Positions 35,949-44,979 are shown, counted from the first letter of the stretch. The stretch is DNA of 64,000 nucleotides from Streptomyces sp. Ncost-T10-10d (GCF_900091955.1 NZ_FMDF01000099.1:48158-112157); one strand, 5' to 3'. The notes: generated from the sequence alone by a model not told the origin. A program made the numbers and translations.

Positions 35949-36196
35949 CACGTCTCCACCACCCTTCCCCCAGTGCCTCGCGGGCCGGGGGAGACCTCAT
36001 TCCCGCGCCGGACGTTCCCCGGACCCGACCACATCCACGGTACGCCCGGTGTGCGACGGCTTCGAGACCGGGGCGCGCCGCATTCGTGCCTATCGGCAGC
36101 CGTGCCGCACATACGGACGCGTCCGGCATGCGACGTACGGCCCACGGGCCGAGACTGGGCGCACATGCGCGACATCGCGTCGCACGAGGAGGCGAC

Positions 36197-36472
36197 ATGG
36201 GCTGGTTGTGGGCAATCGTCGTGGGTCTGGTTCTCGGTCTGATCGCGAAGGCGATCCTGCCCGGCAAACAGAAGATCCCGCTCTGGCTGACGACGATCTT
36301 CGGCATGATCGGCAGTGTGCTCGGCAATGCCGTCGCCACCTGGATCGGTGTCAACGACACCAAGGGCATCGACTGGACGCGCCATCTGTTCCAGCTGATC
36401 GGTGCCGTGATCGTGGTAGGTGTCGGCGACATGCTGTGGGCCTCGCTCCGCGGCACCAGACAGAAGGCCTGA
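36197..36472 (+). CDS. GlsB/YeaQ/YmgE-family membrane protein
   Basis: This 91-residue protein has three membrane helices and the glycine-rich pattern of the transglycosylase-associated family (GLVLGLIAKAILPGKQKIPL and TTIFGMIGSVLGNAVATW). The family is linked to envelope or general stress in several bacteria, but no enzyme activity is established. ATG is preceded by GAGGAGG. It is monocistronic, followed by hairpins before the convergent tyrS. Confidence 0.88.
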   Translation: MGWLWAIVVGLVLGLIAKAILPGKQKIPLWLTTIFGMIGSVLGNAVATWIGVNDTKGIDWTRHLFQLIGAVIVVGVGDMLWASLRGTRQKA

Positions 36473-36481
36473 GCCAACAGA

Positions 36482-36545
36482 CGGCCCGGGTCACCGGGCC
36501 GCACACGTATTGCGGCCGGACACGCGTCACGCGTGCCCGGCCGCA
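36482..36545. terminator. Two hairpins between the GlsB-like gene and tyrS
   Basis: CGGCCCGG-GTCA-CCGGGCCG (36482-36501) follows the plus-strand gene. TGCGGCCGG paired with CCGGCCGCA, enclosing a CACGC/GCGTG inner stem (36511-36545), follows tyrS on the minus strand. Together they separate the convergent genes. Confidence 0.7.
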
Positions 36546-36562
36546 GTGCCGGCGTTCAGGGA

Positions 36563-37828
36563 TCAGCCGGTGACCTCGACGGCGGCGAGGTTCTTCTTGC
36601 CCCGGCGCAGCACCAGCCAGCGCCCGTGCAGCAGCTCCTCGCCGGCCGGTGCGCTCTCGCCGTCCGTGACCTTGACGTTGTTCACGTACGCACCGCCCTC
36701 CTTCACCGTGCGGCGGGCGCCCGACTTGCTCGGCGCCAGGCCGACCTCCACCAGGAGGTCCACCAGCGGGCCGAGCTCGGTGACCTGCGCGTGCGGCACC
36801 TCGGACAGCGCGGCGCTCAGCGTCGCCTCGTCCAGCTCCCCGAGCTCACCCTGGCCGAAGAGCGCCTTCGACGCCGCGATGACCGCAGCGCACTGGTCGG
36901 CGCCGTGCACCAGCGTCGTCAGCTCCTCGGCCAGCGCACGCTGCGCCGTCCGGGCCTGGGGACGCTCCTCGGTGACCTTCTCCAGCTCCGCCAGCTCCGC
37001 GGGGCTCTGGAAGCTGAGGATGCGCATGTACCGGGAGATGTCCCGGTCGTCCACGTTCAGCCAGAACTGGTAGAACGCGTACGGCGTCGTCATCGCCGGG
37101 TCGAGCCAGACGGCCCCGCTCTCGGACTTGCCGAACTTGGTCCCGTCCGCCTTCGTCATCAGCGGGGTCGCCAGCGCGTGCACCTCGGCGCCCGGCTCCA
37201 GGCGGTGGATCAGGTCGAGGCCCGCGGTGAGGTTGCCCCACTGGTCGCTGCCGCCCTGCTGGAGGGTGCAGCCGTAGCGCCGGTACAGCTCCAGGTAGTC
37301 CATGCTCTGGAGCAGCTGGTAGCTGAACTCGGTGTAGCTGATGCCCTCGTCGGACTCCAGCCGCCGGGCGATGGAGTCCTTGGTCAGCATCTTGTTGACG
37401 CGGAAGTGCTTGCCGATGTCCCGGAGGAACTCGATCGCGGACATGCCCGCGGTCCAGTCCAGGTTGTTGACCATGACCGCCGCGTTCTCGCCCTCGAAGG
37501 ACAGGAACGGCTCGATCTGTGACCGCAGCCGCGACACCCAGTGGGCGACCGTCTCCGGGTCGTTCAGCGTGCGCTCGGCGGTCGGCCTCGGGTCACCGAT
37601 CTGACCGGTGGCCCCGCCCACCAGGGCGAGCGGCCGCAGCCCGGCCTGCTGGAGCCTGCGCATGGTGAGCACCTGCACCAGATGGCCGACGTGCAGACTC
37701 GCCGCGGTGGGGTCGTAGCCGCAATAGAACGTGACGGGACCGTCCGCGAGAGCCTTGCGCAGTGCGTCCTCATCAGTGGACTGGGCGAACAGCCCACGCC
37801 ACTTCAGCTCGTCGACGATGTCCGTCAC
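36563..37828 (-). CDS. tyrS: Tyrosyl-tRNA synthetase
   Basis: This 421-residue class I aminoacyl-tRNA synthetase charges tRNA-Tyr. The first signature is HVGH at residues 46-49 (form of HIGH). The second is KFGKS near residue 232 (form of KMSKS). The tyrosine site has YCGYDPTA and a later [10 protein letters not shown]. The C-terminal S4-like RNA-binding domain is present ([18 protein letters not shown]). Length is normal. Only one such gene is in the window. No T-box leader is evident upstream. Confidence 0.95.
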   Translation of the reverse strand: MTDIVDELKWRGLFAQSTDEDALRKALADGPVTFYCGYDPTAASLHVGHLVQVLTMRRLQQAGLRPLALVGGATGQIGDPRPTAERTLNDPETVAHWVSRLRSQIEPFLSFEGENAAVMVNNLDWTAGMSAIEFLRDIGKHFRVNKMLTKDSIARRLESDEGISYTEFSYQLLQSMDYLELYRRYGCTLQQGGSDQWGNLTAGLDLIHRLEPGAEVHALATPLMTKADGTKFGKSESGAVWLDPAMTTPYAFYQFWLNVDDRDISRYMRILSFQSPAELAELEKVTEERPQARTAQRALAEELTTLVHGADQCAAVIAASKALFGQGELGELDEATLSAALSEVPHAQVTELGPLVDLLVEVGLAPSKSGARRTVKEGGAYVNNVKVTDGESAPAGEELLHGRWLVLRRGKKNLAAVEVTG

Positions 37829-37883
37829 GGTTCCGTGTCTCCTCAGCTACGTGTATCGAAAGGCAACAGTCAGTCTAGGCGGG

Positions 37884-39278
37884 TCACACGCCCAGGCTCA
37901 CCGAGCTCATGTTGAAGTCCGGGATCCGCAGCGCGGGCATGGCGGCCCGGGTGAACCAGTCGCCCCACTCACGCGGCAGCGTCTTCTCCGTACGGCCCGC
38001 TTCCGTGGCCCGCGACAGCAGATCCACCGGCGACTCGTTGAACCGGAAGTTGTTCACCTCGCCGACGACCTCGCCGCCCTCGACGAGATACACCCCGTCG
38101 CGGGTCAGCCCGGTCAGCAGGAGTGTCGCCGGATCAACCTCCCGGATGTACCACATGCAGGTCAGCAGCAGCCCGCGGCCGGTCGTCGCTGCCACCATCT
38201 CCTCCAGGGACTGCTCACCGCCGCCCTCCAGCACCAGGTTGTCGATCGCCGGCGCGACCGGCAGCCCGGTCAGCCCGGCCGTGTGCCGGGTGGTCGTCAG
38301 ATGCTCCAGCCTGCCGTCCCGGATCCAGTCGGTCGACGTCAGCGGCAGACCGTTGTCGAAGACGGAAGCGCCGTCCCCCGAGGCATGGGCGATCACGAAC
38401 GGCGCCGACTCCAGGCCCGGTGCGTGCGGGTCGCTGCGCAGCGACAGCGGCAGCGCGGACAGGGTCTCGCCGATCCTCGTCCCGCCGCCCGGCTTGGAGA
38501 ACACCGTCCGGCCCTCCGCGGCGTCCCGTGCCGTCGACGACCACAGCTGGTAGATCAGCAGATCGGCCACGGCGGTCGGCGGCAGCAGCGTCTCGTACCG
38601 CCCGGCGGGCAGCTCGATGCGGCGCTCCGCCCAGCGCAGTCGCTGCGCCAGCTCCGCGTCGAGCTCGGCCGGATCGACATCCTTGAAGTCGCGCGTGGAG
38701 CGGCCCGCCCAGGTCGAACGGGTCCGGTCGGGCGACTTGGCGTTGAGCTCCAGCGTCCCGTTCGGCTGGTCGTGGCGCAGCCGCAGCCCCGTAGACGTAC
38801 CGAGGTACGTCGAGGTCAGCTGGTGGTGGGCGAAGCCGTACAGCTCACGGCCACCGGAGCGGGCACGGGCGAAGGCGTCGCCGAGCGCCGGGGCGAACTC
38901 CGCGAAGACGTCCGAGCCCGTCTCGGCCGGCGCGTCCGTGAAGTCGGGCGACGAGGGCACCCCGCCGACCAGCGGCTGCGCGTCCTCCGCCGGACCGGCC
39001 CCGCGCGCGGCGGCCTCGGCGGCCCGCACCAGTGGTTCCAGGTCGTCGGCGGTGACGGCGGACCGCGACACCACCCCGGACGCGGTGCCCTGCGCGCCGT
39101 CGACGGTTGCGATGACGGTCAGGGTGCGCCCCCGCGTCACCCCGTTCGTGGTGAGCGCGTTGCCGGCCCAGCGCAGATTCGCGGACGACTCCTCGTCGGC
39201 GATGACGACACAGCCGTCGGCGGTGGACAGTTCGAGCGCCCGCTCGATGATCTCGTGCGGCTTGCTGACGCGGCTCAT
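37884..39278 (-). CDS. TldE/PmbA-like subunit of a TldD/TldE metallopeptidase
   Basis: This 464-residue member of the modulator-of-DNA-gyrase family lacks the HExxxH zinc motif, so it is the non-catalytic TldE/PmbA-type partner. It has RWAGNALTTNGVTRG at the start and the late block with GGEVVGEVNNFRFNESPVDL. It follows the TldD gene on the same strand. TldD/TldE heterodimers degrade unfolded peptides and process some ribosomal peptides. The ATG at 39278 has GGAGG upstream. This start and its RBS lie within one copy of a 32-bp duplication that also occurs at the end of tldD. Confidence 0.87.
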   Translation of the reverse strand: MSRVSKPHEIIERALELSTADGCVVIADEESSANLRWAGNALTTNGVTRGRTLTVIATVDGAQGTASGVVSRSAVTADDLEPLVRAAEAAARGAGPAEDAQPLVGGVPSSPDFTDAPAETGSDVFAEFAPALGDAFARARSGGRELYGFAHHQLTSTYLGTSTGLRLRHDQPNGTLELNAKSPDRTRSTWAGRSTRDFKDVDPAELDAELAQRLRWAERRIELPAGRYETLLPPTAVADLLIYQLWSSTARDAAEGRTVFSKPGGGTRIGETLSALPLSLRSDPHAPGLESAPFVIAHASGDGASVFDNGLPLTSTDWIRDGRLEHLTTTRHTAGLTGLPVAPAIDNLVLEGGGEQSLEEMVAATTGRGLLLTCMWYIREVDPATLLLTGLTRDGVYLVEGGEVVGEVNNFRFNESPVDLLSRATEAGRTEKTLPREWGDWFTRAAMPALRIPDFNMSSVSLGV

Positions 39279-39414
39279 CGTCCGGCCTCCTGCGTCGTAT
39301 TGAGACTGTGCCGTCCCGGGGGACACTGCATCCGATTGCGGCTGCGCCGCGGGCCGGACCCCCAGCCGGTTCCGTGGTGACCGCTCATCGTCCGGCCTCC
39401 TGCGTCGTATTGAG
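39273..39414. repeat. 32-bp direct duplication of the tldD/tldE junction
   Basis: Positions 39273-39304 and 39383-39414 are identical for 32 bp, 110 bp apart, with 78 bp between. The right copy encodes the last residues and stop of tldD. The left copy holds the RBS and ATG of the next gene. In the compact arrangement one copy would have served both as an ATGA overlap. The 78-bp insert contains a small palindrome (GCGGCTGCGCCGC) and looks non-coding. Confidence 0.8.
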
Positions 39415-40908
39415 GATGTTCACGCCCCGGAAGAGGGCGGACGGGCAGCCGTGCGAGACGGCCGCGACCTGGCCGGGCTGGGCCTTGCCGCAGTTGAAGG
39501 CGCCGCCCAGGACATACGTCTGCGGGCCGCCGACCTTTTCCATGGAGCCCCAGAAGTCCGTCGTCGTGGCCTGATACGCGACATCGCGCAGCTGCCCGGC
39601 CAGCCTGCCGTTCTCGATGCGGAAGAACCGCTGCCCGGTGAACTGGAAGTTGTAGCGCTGCATGTCGATCGACCAGGACCGGTCGCCGACCACATAGATC
39701 CCGCGCTCCACCCCTCCGATCAGATCCTCGGTGGACAGCCCGCCTGGATCCGGCTGCAGCGACACGTTGGCCATCCGCTGCACGGGTACATGACCCGGCG
39801 AGTCCGCGTACGCGCAGCCGTTGGAACGGCCCAGCCCCGTCAGCTTCGCGATCCTCCGGTCCAGCTGGTATCCGACCAGTGTCCCGTCCTTGATCAGGTC
39901 CCAGGACTGCGCCTCGACACCCTCGTCGTCGTACCCGATGGTCGCGAGCCCGTGCTCGGCGGTGCGGTCGCCCGTCACATTCATCACGGGGGAGCCGTAC
40001 GCCAGCTTGCCCAGCTGGTCGAAGGTGGCGAACGAGGTCCCGGCGTACGCCGCCTCGTACCCCAGCGCCCGGTCCAGCTCGGTGGCATGGCCGATCGACT
40101 CATGGATGGTCAGCCAGAGATTGGACGGGTCGACGACCAGGTCGTACGCGCCCGCCTCGACGCTCGGCGCCCGCATCTTCTCGGCCAGCAGCCCGGGGAT
40201 CCGCTCCAGCTCGGCGTCCCAGTCCCAGCCGGTCCCGGTGAGGTACTCCCAGCCGCGGCCCACCGGCGGGGCGATCGTCCGCATCGAGTCGAACTCACCG
40301 GTGGTCCCGTCCACGGCGACCGCGGTGAACTGCGGATGCAGCCGGACCCGCTGCTGCGTGGTGACGGTGCCCGCCGTGTCCGCGTAGAACTTGTTCTCGT
40401 GGACGGTCATCAGCGAGGCGTCCACATGCGCGACGCCCTCGGCGCCCAGGAGCCGGCTGCTCCACTCGGCGAGCAGCCCCGCCTTCTCCTCGTCCGGTAC
40501 GTCGAAGGGGTCGACGTCGTACGCCGAGACCCAGGTCCGCTCACCGTGCACCGGCTCGTCCGCCAGCTCGACCTGCTCGTCGGAGCCGGCAGCCGCGATC
40601 ACCTTCGCGGACAGCTTCGCCATGGCGACGGCCTGCGAGGCCACCTTTGCCGCAGCGTCCATCGTCAGATCCACGCCGGACGCGAACCCCCACGCCCCAC
40701 CGTGCACGACGCGCACCGCGTACCCGAGATCGGTGGTGTCCGAGGTCCCGGCGGGCCGGGCGTCCCGCAGCCGCCAGGACGCGCTGCGCACCCGCTCGAA
40801 CCGGAAGTCGGCATGCACGGCCCCCAGCGCACGCGCGCGGGCCAGCGCCGCGTCGGCGAGGGCCCGCAAGGGCAGGGCCAGGAATGACTGATCTACCTCG
40901 TGGGCCAC
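39385..40908 (-). CDS. tldD: TldD metallopeptidase, catalytic subunit
   Basis: This 507-residue protein contains the family's zinc motif HESIGHATELDRALG (about residues 260-274) and the C-terminal cysteine/glycine block NCGKAQPGQVAAVSHGCPSA. It is the catalytic half of the TldD/TldE protease. The pair occurs in many bacteria as a general peptidase; no ribosomal-peptide precursor is visible nearby. Start is GTG with AAAGGAGGGG upstream. Its stop lies in the right copy of the 32-bp repeat. Confidence 0.9.
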   Translation of the reverse strand: MAHEVDQSFLALPLRALADAALARARALGAVHADFRFERVRSASWRLRDARPAGTSDTTDLGYAVRVVHGGAWGFASGVDLTMDAAAKVASQAVAMAKLSAKVIAAAGSDEQVELADEPVHGERTWVSAYDVDPFDVPDEEKAGLLAEWSSRLLGAEGVAHVDASLMTVHENKFYADTAGTVTTQQRVRLHPQFTAVAVDGTTGEFDSMRTIAPPVGRGWEYLTGTGWDWDAELERIPGLLAEKMRAPSVEAGAYDLVVDPSNLWLTIHESIGHATELDRALGYEAAYAGTSFATFDQLGKLAYGSPVMNVTGDRTAEHGLATIGYDDEGVEAQSWDLIKDGTLVGYQLDRRIAKLTGLGRSNGCAYADSPGHVPVQRMANVSLQPDPGGLSTEDLIGGVERGIYVVGDRSWSIDMQRYNFQFTGQRFFRIENGRLAGQLRDVAYQATTTDFWGSMEKVGGPQTYVLGGAFNCGKAQPGQVAAVSHGCPSALFRGVNILNTTQEAGR

Positions 40909-41116
40909 GAAGAGCTCCCCTCCTTTGACGGTCCTCGCAGTGAATCATGGAGGAGACGCCGACGGGCGGCTACTGGGTTGCGGGCCGTTCCGCTGACCTA
41001 CTGGCGGACGCCCTTGCCGAGGCGACGCTCGCCAGTGCGGGCGTCGCTCCCGACCTCGTCGACTCGCCCTGGCGCGAAAGCTTGGACGGGCACGGACAAA
41101 GAGGGTTGAGGGCGAA

Positions 41117-41408
41117 ATGGAGTACGAGTTTCTCTTTGTCGTGGATGGTGTCGGCGTGATGTTGCGATCGGCGTCATCTTCGACGAGTTCGACGGGCTGC
41201 TCACCCGGCACCGGGACAAGTACCTGCTCGATTTGGCCGAGTCCGGAGACAGCGCCGTGGACGCCGCTCACCGCCCGGTCGTCCGGCTGAGGGAAGAGCT
41301 GCCCCAGCTGAGGCTGCTGCGGCTGGACCCGGATCTGGTCGGTGTGCCGGACATCGCCGAACGCACGGGCCGCACCCGGCAGAACGTCCTCCAGTGGGTC
41401 AACGGTCC
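41117..41408 (+). pseudogene. Frameshifted HTH DNA-binding protein gene
   Basis: The start MEYEFLFVVDGVGV is followed, after a frame change near 41155-41165, by IGVIFDEFDGLLTRHRDKYL, then VVRLREELPQLRLLRLDPDL and the helix-turn-helix VGVPDIAERTGRTRQNVLQW. Coding similarity ends at about 41405 where another frame change occurs. I recall intact Streptomyces proteins of about 120 residues with this order. The strand is plus, opposite to tldD. It is probably non-functional. Confidence 0.6.
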
Positions 41409-42036
41409 GCCAGGACGAGAGCTGGGTGATGCTCGCCTTTCAGGGCAAGCAGAACGAACTGCGTCTCATGCCGGTCGCCGCGCGAGATGTACCGGGGGCG
41501 CGGCCCGTATCGGAACTGGGTCTGGGTGACGATGCCACCGTCGGCGATCTCCTGCTGGTCACCGTGAACGGTGCCGTACAGCCGACCACGCCCGTCGCCC
41601 TCGGCTGAACACCGTGGAACGCCCTTGCGGGACCTGCGAAGGGAAGCCGTGCCCACCGCCTTCGAGGTCAGCGCCCGCGCAGTCGGATACGCGCCGAGTC
41701 GGCTCCAGTGGCAGGACCAGCAGGTCGACGCGGTGGCCCGCACCGGCCTCCTGCCGGCCGTGGCGCACGCGTTCAACCGCGCCGCCCGGCGGGCTCTGCG
41801 GGCGGGGCCGCTGTTCGGCTACCGGGAGACCGAGGCACGCTGCCGGTGCTGCGCGGCCGGCTACGGCCTCCGCCCAGCTGAGCAGGTGCCCGGGGCTCGT
41901 GGGTGTCGTACGCGTACCGGTGCCGGGCAAGGAGATCGGGCTGCACAGACACGTCCTGGACCTGAGCCTGCCGCAGGCGGAGCTGAGCAGCAGCATCGAC
42001 GAGCTCGCAGAAACGCTCGCGCGGTCGCTGCCGTAA
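41409..42036 (+). other. Degraded stretch with short coding-like fragments
   Basis: Two or three fragments in different frames show coding-like composition but no recognised domain. One ends at 41608 (WVMLAFQGKQNELRLMPVAA and VSELGLGDDATVGDLLLVTV). Another spans about 41648-41880 (VPTAFEVSARAVGYAPSRLQ). A third ends at 42036 (VRVPVPGKEIGLHRHVLDLS). Frame breaks occur between them. I read this as decayed genes between tldD and the toxin-antitoxin pair. No function can be given. Confidence 0.4.
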
Positions 42037-42048
42037 CCACGGGCCGAC

Positions 42049-42078
42049 ATTGTAGGTACAATATCGGAGTGTAGGTAC
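42049..42078. promoter_or_regulatory. Toxin-antitoxin operator/promoter candidate
   Basis: ATTGTA-GG-TACAAT (42049-42062) is a perfect 6-bp inverted repeat, and GTAGGTAC recurs 19 bp later (42071-42078). TACAAT also fits a -10 element. It lies 51 nt before the antitoxin start and is strikingly AT-rich. Antitoxins of the Phd type bind such repeats to autoregulate. Confidence 0.55.
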
Positions 42079-42112
42079 TTTCTTGGCTGCATGCCGAAGG
42101 GAGCCCCGCCCG

Positions 42113-42400
42113 ATGAGTGCAATCTCCGTCCGAGAGTTCTCGTACAACCCGAGCGCCGTCTTCGCCCGCGTGGAAAAGGGGGAAGCGGTCCAGGTCACCC
42201 GGCACGGCAAGGTGATCGCCATACTGCTGCCCGGCTCCGGGGCGACCTCCCGGTACGCGGACCTGGTGGCCCAGGGGAAGATCCGGCTCAAGGCCGCGAG
42301 TACCTCGGACCTCGACAGCTTCCCGCGGTACGAGATCCCTCCGGGTGCCCCCGACCCGCTGGAACTCCTCCTGGCCGAACGTGAGGAGGATGACCGTTGA
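42113..42400 (+). CDS. Phd/YefM-family antitoxin
   Basis: This 95-residue protein has the Phd fold opening MSAISVREFSYNPSAVFARV and EKGEAVQVTRHGKVIAILLP, which binds the operator. The acidic Pro/Leu/Glu-rich C-terminus (LELLLAEREEDDR) should neutralise the toxin. It overlaps the toxin start by 4 nt (TTGA). GAAGGGAG precedes the ATG. The gene has normal GC, but the promoter is AT-rich. Confidence 0.88.
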   Translation: MSAISVREFSYNPSAVFARVEKGEAVQVTRHGKVIAILLPGSGATSRYADLVAQGKIRLKAASTSDLDSFPRYEIPPGAPDPLELLLAEREEDDR

Positions 42401-42792
42401 TCTACATGGACTCCTCGGCACTCATCGCTCTGTTCACGGGCAGGCCACCTGCCGCTGAGCTCAGGGCCTTTCTGTCCGGCCGGCCCGGGCTCCCCTTGGC
42501 CACCAGCGCCATCGGCATCGTCGAAACCGTGCGGCAGCTGGACAAGGTCGGAGCGTTCCCGGGCGCGCTGTCGGGTCTGGACGGGATGGTCACCGAGATC
42601 CTGCTGACCGAAGAGGTCCGGGATCTGGCTACCAGGGTCTCCGGGGCTCTGGGGTCTCTCGACGCACTTCACGTCGCGAGTGCACTCGTCGTCGGTGAAG
42701 CTCTTGACTCCCTGATCACGTACGACAAACGCATGCTGGAAGCGGCGCGGGAAGAGGGTCTGCCTGCACATGCGCCAGGAATGGCGGAATGA
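42397..42792 (+). CDS. PIN-domain (VapC-type) toxin
   Basis: This 131-residue PIN ribonuclease has acidic catalytic residues visible in IYMDSSALIALF (Asp5 from the TTG start), in GIVETVRQL (Glu), in SLDALHVASAL (Asp) and in ITYDKRM (Asp). Start is TTG overlapping the antitoxin stop, giving the normal MIYxDSSAL N-terminus; an ATG three codons later would clip it. VapC toxins cleave tRNA or rRNA. The Phd-type partner instead of VapB is a known pairing. A hairpin follows. Confidence 0.88.
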   Translation: MIYMDSSALIALFTGRPPAAELRAFLSGRPGLPLATSAIGIVETVRQLDKVGAFPGALSGLDGMVTEILLTEEVRDLATRVSGALGSLDALHVASALVVGEALDSLITYDKRMLEAAREEGLPAHAPGMAE

Positions 42793-42803
42793 GAGCGGAC
42801 CGG

Positions 42804-42844
42804 GGGCTCCGGCTGTAGGAACCCGACAGTGCTGTGCCGGAGCC
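42804..42844 (+). terminator. Terminator after the toxin-antitoxin pair
   Basis: GGCTCCGGC and GCCGGAGCC form a perfect 9-bp stem with a 23-nt loop, 11 nt after the toxin stop. Confidence 0.6.
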
Positions 42845-42926
42845 ACTGTCAGGGGCCGATTCTCCTTATGGGGTGCCGTACCGATAGGTTTTCGAGGTAC
42901 CAGACCGCTATCGAAAGGGTGATCCG

Positions 42927-43646
42927 TTGAGCCGCTCGGTTCTCGTCACCGGAGGAAACCGGGGCATCGGCCTCGCCATCGCCCGCGCTTTCGCCGAAAA
43001 CGGCGACAAGGTCGCGATCACCTACCGCTCCGGCGAGCCGCCCCAGGTACTCACCGAGGCGGGCTGCCTCGCGGTCCGCTGCGACATCACGGACGCCGAA
43101 CAGGTGGAGCAGGCCTACAAGGAGATCGAGGAAAAGCACGGTCCCGTCGAGGTACTGGTCGCCAACGCCGGTATCACCAAGGACCAGTTGCTGATGCGGA
43201 TGTCCGAGGACGACTTCACGTCCGTACTCGACACCAACCTCACCGGCACCTTCCGGGTCGTCAAGCGTGCCAACCGCGGCATGCTGCGCGCCAAGAAGGG
43301 CCGCGTCGTCCTCATCTCCTCCGTCGTCGGGCTCCTCGGCTCGGCCGGGCAGGCGAACTACGCCGCCTCCAAGGCGGGTCTGGTCGGCTTCGCCCGGTCG
43401 CTGGCCCGTGAACTCGGCTCGCGGAACATCACCTTCAACGTCGTCGCACCCGGCTTCGTCGACACCGACATGACCCAGGTGCTCACCGAGGAGCAGCGCA
43501 AGGGCATCGTGTCCCAGGTGCCGCTCGGCCGCTACGCGCAGCCCGAGGAGATCGCCGCCGCAGTGCGCTTCCTCGCCTCCGACGACGCGTCGTACATCAC
43601 TGGAGCCGTCATTCCCGTTGACGGCGGATTGGGCATGGGTCACTGA
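42927..43646 (+). CDS. fabG: 3-oxoacyl-ACP reductase FabG
   Basis: This 239-residue NADPH-dependent SDR reduces beta-ketoacyl-ACP in type II fatty-acid synthesis. It has TGGNRGIG (about 8-15), VANAGITKD, Ser132 and Tyr145-Lys149 (YAASK), and the ending IPVDGGLGMGH. The TTG start is preceded by AAAGGGTG and gives the expected length. It is followed after 5 nt by fabI, so the two form an operon. From memory these match SCO1815 and SCO1814. Confidence 0.92.
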   Translation: MSRSVLVTGGNRGIGLAIARAFAENGDKVAITYRSGEPPQVLTEAGCLAVRCDITDAEQVEQAYKEIEEKHGPVEVLVANAGITKDQLLMRMSEDDFTSVLDTNLTGTFRVVKRANRGMLRAKKGRVVLISSVVGLLGSAGQANYAASKAGLVGFARSLARELGSRNITFNVVAPGFVDTDMTQVLTEEQRKGIVSQVPLGRYAQPEEIAAAVRFLASDDASYITGAVIPVDGGLGMGH

Positions 43647-43651
43647 TCACC

Positions 43652-44419
43652 ATGAGTGGAATTCTCGACGGCAAGCGCATCCTCATCACCGGTGTGCTGA
43701 TGGAGTCGTCCATCGCCTTCCACACCGCCAAGGTGGCCCAGGAGCAGGGTGCCGAAGTCATCCTGACCGCCTTCCCCCGGCCCACGCTGACGGAGCGCAT
43801 CGCCAAGAAGCTGCCGAAGCCGGCCAAGGTCATCGAACTCGATGTGACCAACGCCGAGCACCTGGACCGTCTCGCCGGTCTGGTGCGTGACGAGCTGGGT
43901 TCGCTCGACGGCGTCGTGCACTCCATCGGCTTCGCGCCGCAGGACGCTCTCGGCGGCAACTTCCTGAACACCCCGTTCGAGTCCGTCTCCACCGCGATGC
44001 ACGTCTCGGCGTTCTCGCTGAAGTCGCTCGCCATGGCCTGCAAGCCGCTGATGAGCGAGGGCGGCTCCATCGTCGGTCTCACCTTCGACGCGCAGTACGC
44101 CTGGCCGCAGTACGACTGGATGGGCCCGGCCAAGGCCGCGCTGGAGGCCACCTCCCGCTACCTCGCGCGTGACCTGGGCAAGGACGACATCCGCTGCAAC
44201 CTGATCTCGGCCGGACCGATCGGCTCCATGGCCGCGAAGTCGATCCCGGGCTTCTCCGAGCTCGCGGACGTGTGGAACACCCGCTCCCCGCTGGCCTGGA
44301 ACATGTCGGACCCGGAGCCGGCCGGCCGCGGTGTCGTCGCCCTGCTCTCGGACTTCTTCCCGAAGACCACGGGCGAGATCATCCACGTCGACGGTGGCGT
44401 GCACATGATGGGCGCCTGA
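43652..44419 (+). CDS. fabI: NADH-dependent enoyl-ACP reductase (FabI/InhA type)
   Basis: This 255-residue reductase catalyses the last step of each fatty-acid elongation cycle. It begins GILDGKRILITGVLMESSIA as in InhA. The catalytic motif is Tyr154-x6-Lys161 (YDWMGPAK), and FNTPFESV/SAFSLKSLAMA is conserved. It is the target class for isoniazid- and triclosan-type inhibitors. It lies directly after fabG and before a 17-bp-stem terminator. Confidence 0.94.
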   Translation: MSGILDGKRILITGVLMESSIAFHTAKVAQEQGAEVILTAFPRPTLTERIAKKLPKPAKVIELDVTNAEHLDRLAGLVRDELGSLDGVVHSIGFAPQDALGGNFLNTPFESVSTAMHVSAFSLKSLAMACKPLMSEGGSIVGLTFDAQYAWPQYDWMGPAKAALEATSRYLARDLGKDDIRCNLISAGPIGSMAAKSIPGFSELADVWNTRSPLAWNMSDPEPAGRGVVALLSDFFPKTTGEIIHVDGGVHMMGA

Positions 44420-44440
44420 TCCCGCACAACAGGCTGTGAA

Positions 44441-44480
44441 ACGGCCGCGTACCGCCTCCGATCAGGCGGTACGCGGCCGT
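44441..44480 (+). terminator. Strong terminator after fabG-fabI
   Basis: ACGGCCGCGTACCGCCT pairs perfectly over 17 bp with its complement, with a 6-nt loop CCGATC, 21 nt after the fabI stop. Confidence 0.88.
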
Positions 44481-44586
44481 CGTGCGTCCGCGCCCGGCCC
44501 CGACCCGCTCAAGTCGAAAAGATGGTCGATCCACCGCAGACTGTGGTGGAACCGGACTTTTGGTCAGGCTGCGGGAGGAGGTCGCT

Positions 44587-44979
44587 TTGCGCTCCACACC
44601 TCGCCGAACCTGGACGCTGCTGGCGGCCTCCACAGCCGTCGCCGCACTTCTCGCCCCCGTATGCATATCCCTGGCGGGGCGGGCAGGAGCCGGGGCGTCC
44701 GCGCCCGCCGCTCCGACCCCCGACCCCGCCGGATCCGAATGCCGTATGTCGGTCCGGGGCTCCCGGGTCGTCGCCTACTGCCACAACCCGTATCCCTCCA
44801 CCGACCGCGTGCAGCTGCACACCGAATGCCGCCGCTGGTGGGACATAGACGCGGACGCCACCCCGGTCGACGTAGGACCGGGACAGACCGTGCGGCTCGA
44901 CGACCGCTGCTGGAAGGAAGTCGGTTCCGTCTGGATCACACACCGGGTGCAGGACACGCTCCAGCGCCGTCCGGCCTAG
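44587..44979 (+). CDS. Secreted cysteine-containing protein of unknown function
   Basis: This 130-residue protein has a signal peptide of about 35 residues (RSTPRRTWTLLAASTAVAAL). The mature part starts Ala/Pro-rich and then has four cysteines in SECRMSVRGSRVVAYC, LHTECRRWWD and DDRCWKE, which could form two disulphides. The start is taken as TTG because GGGAGGAGG lies immediately upstream. The stop TAG lies in the left CCTAGA copy flanking a MITE-like element. I do not recognise a family. Confidence 0.7.
   Translation: MRSTPRRTWTLLAASTAVAALLAPVCISLAGRAGAGASAPAAPTPDPAGSECRMSVRGSRVVAYCHNPYPSTDRVQLHTECRRWWDIDADATPVDVGPGQTVRLDDRCWKEVGSVWITHRVQDTLQRRPA

Noticed and set aside
37829..37883. T-box leader for tyrS
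   Set aside because: The upstream gap is too short and shows no T-box sequence or specifier hairpin.
39278..39326. Upstream ATG/GTG start extending the TldE-like protein by 16 residues
   Set aside because: The extension is encoded by the duplicated junction and the insert. The start at 39278 has the original RBS and the usual N-terminus.
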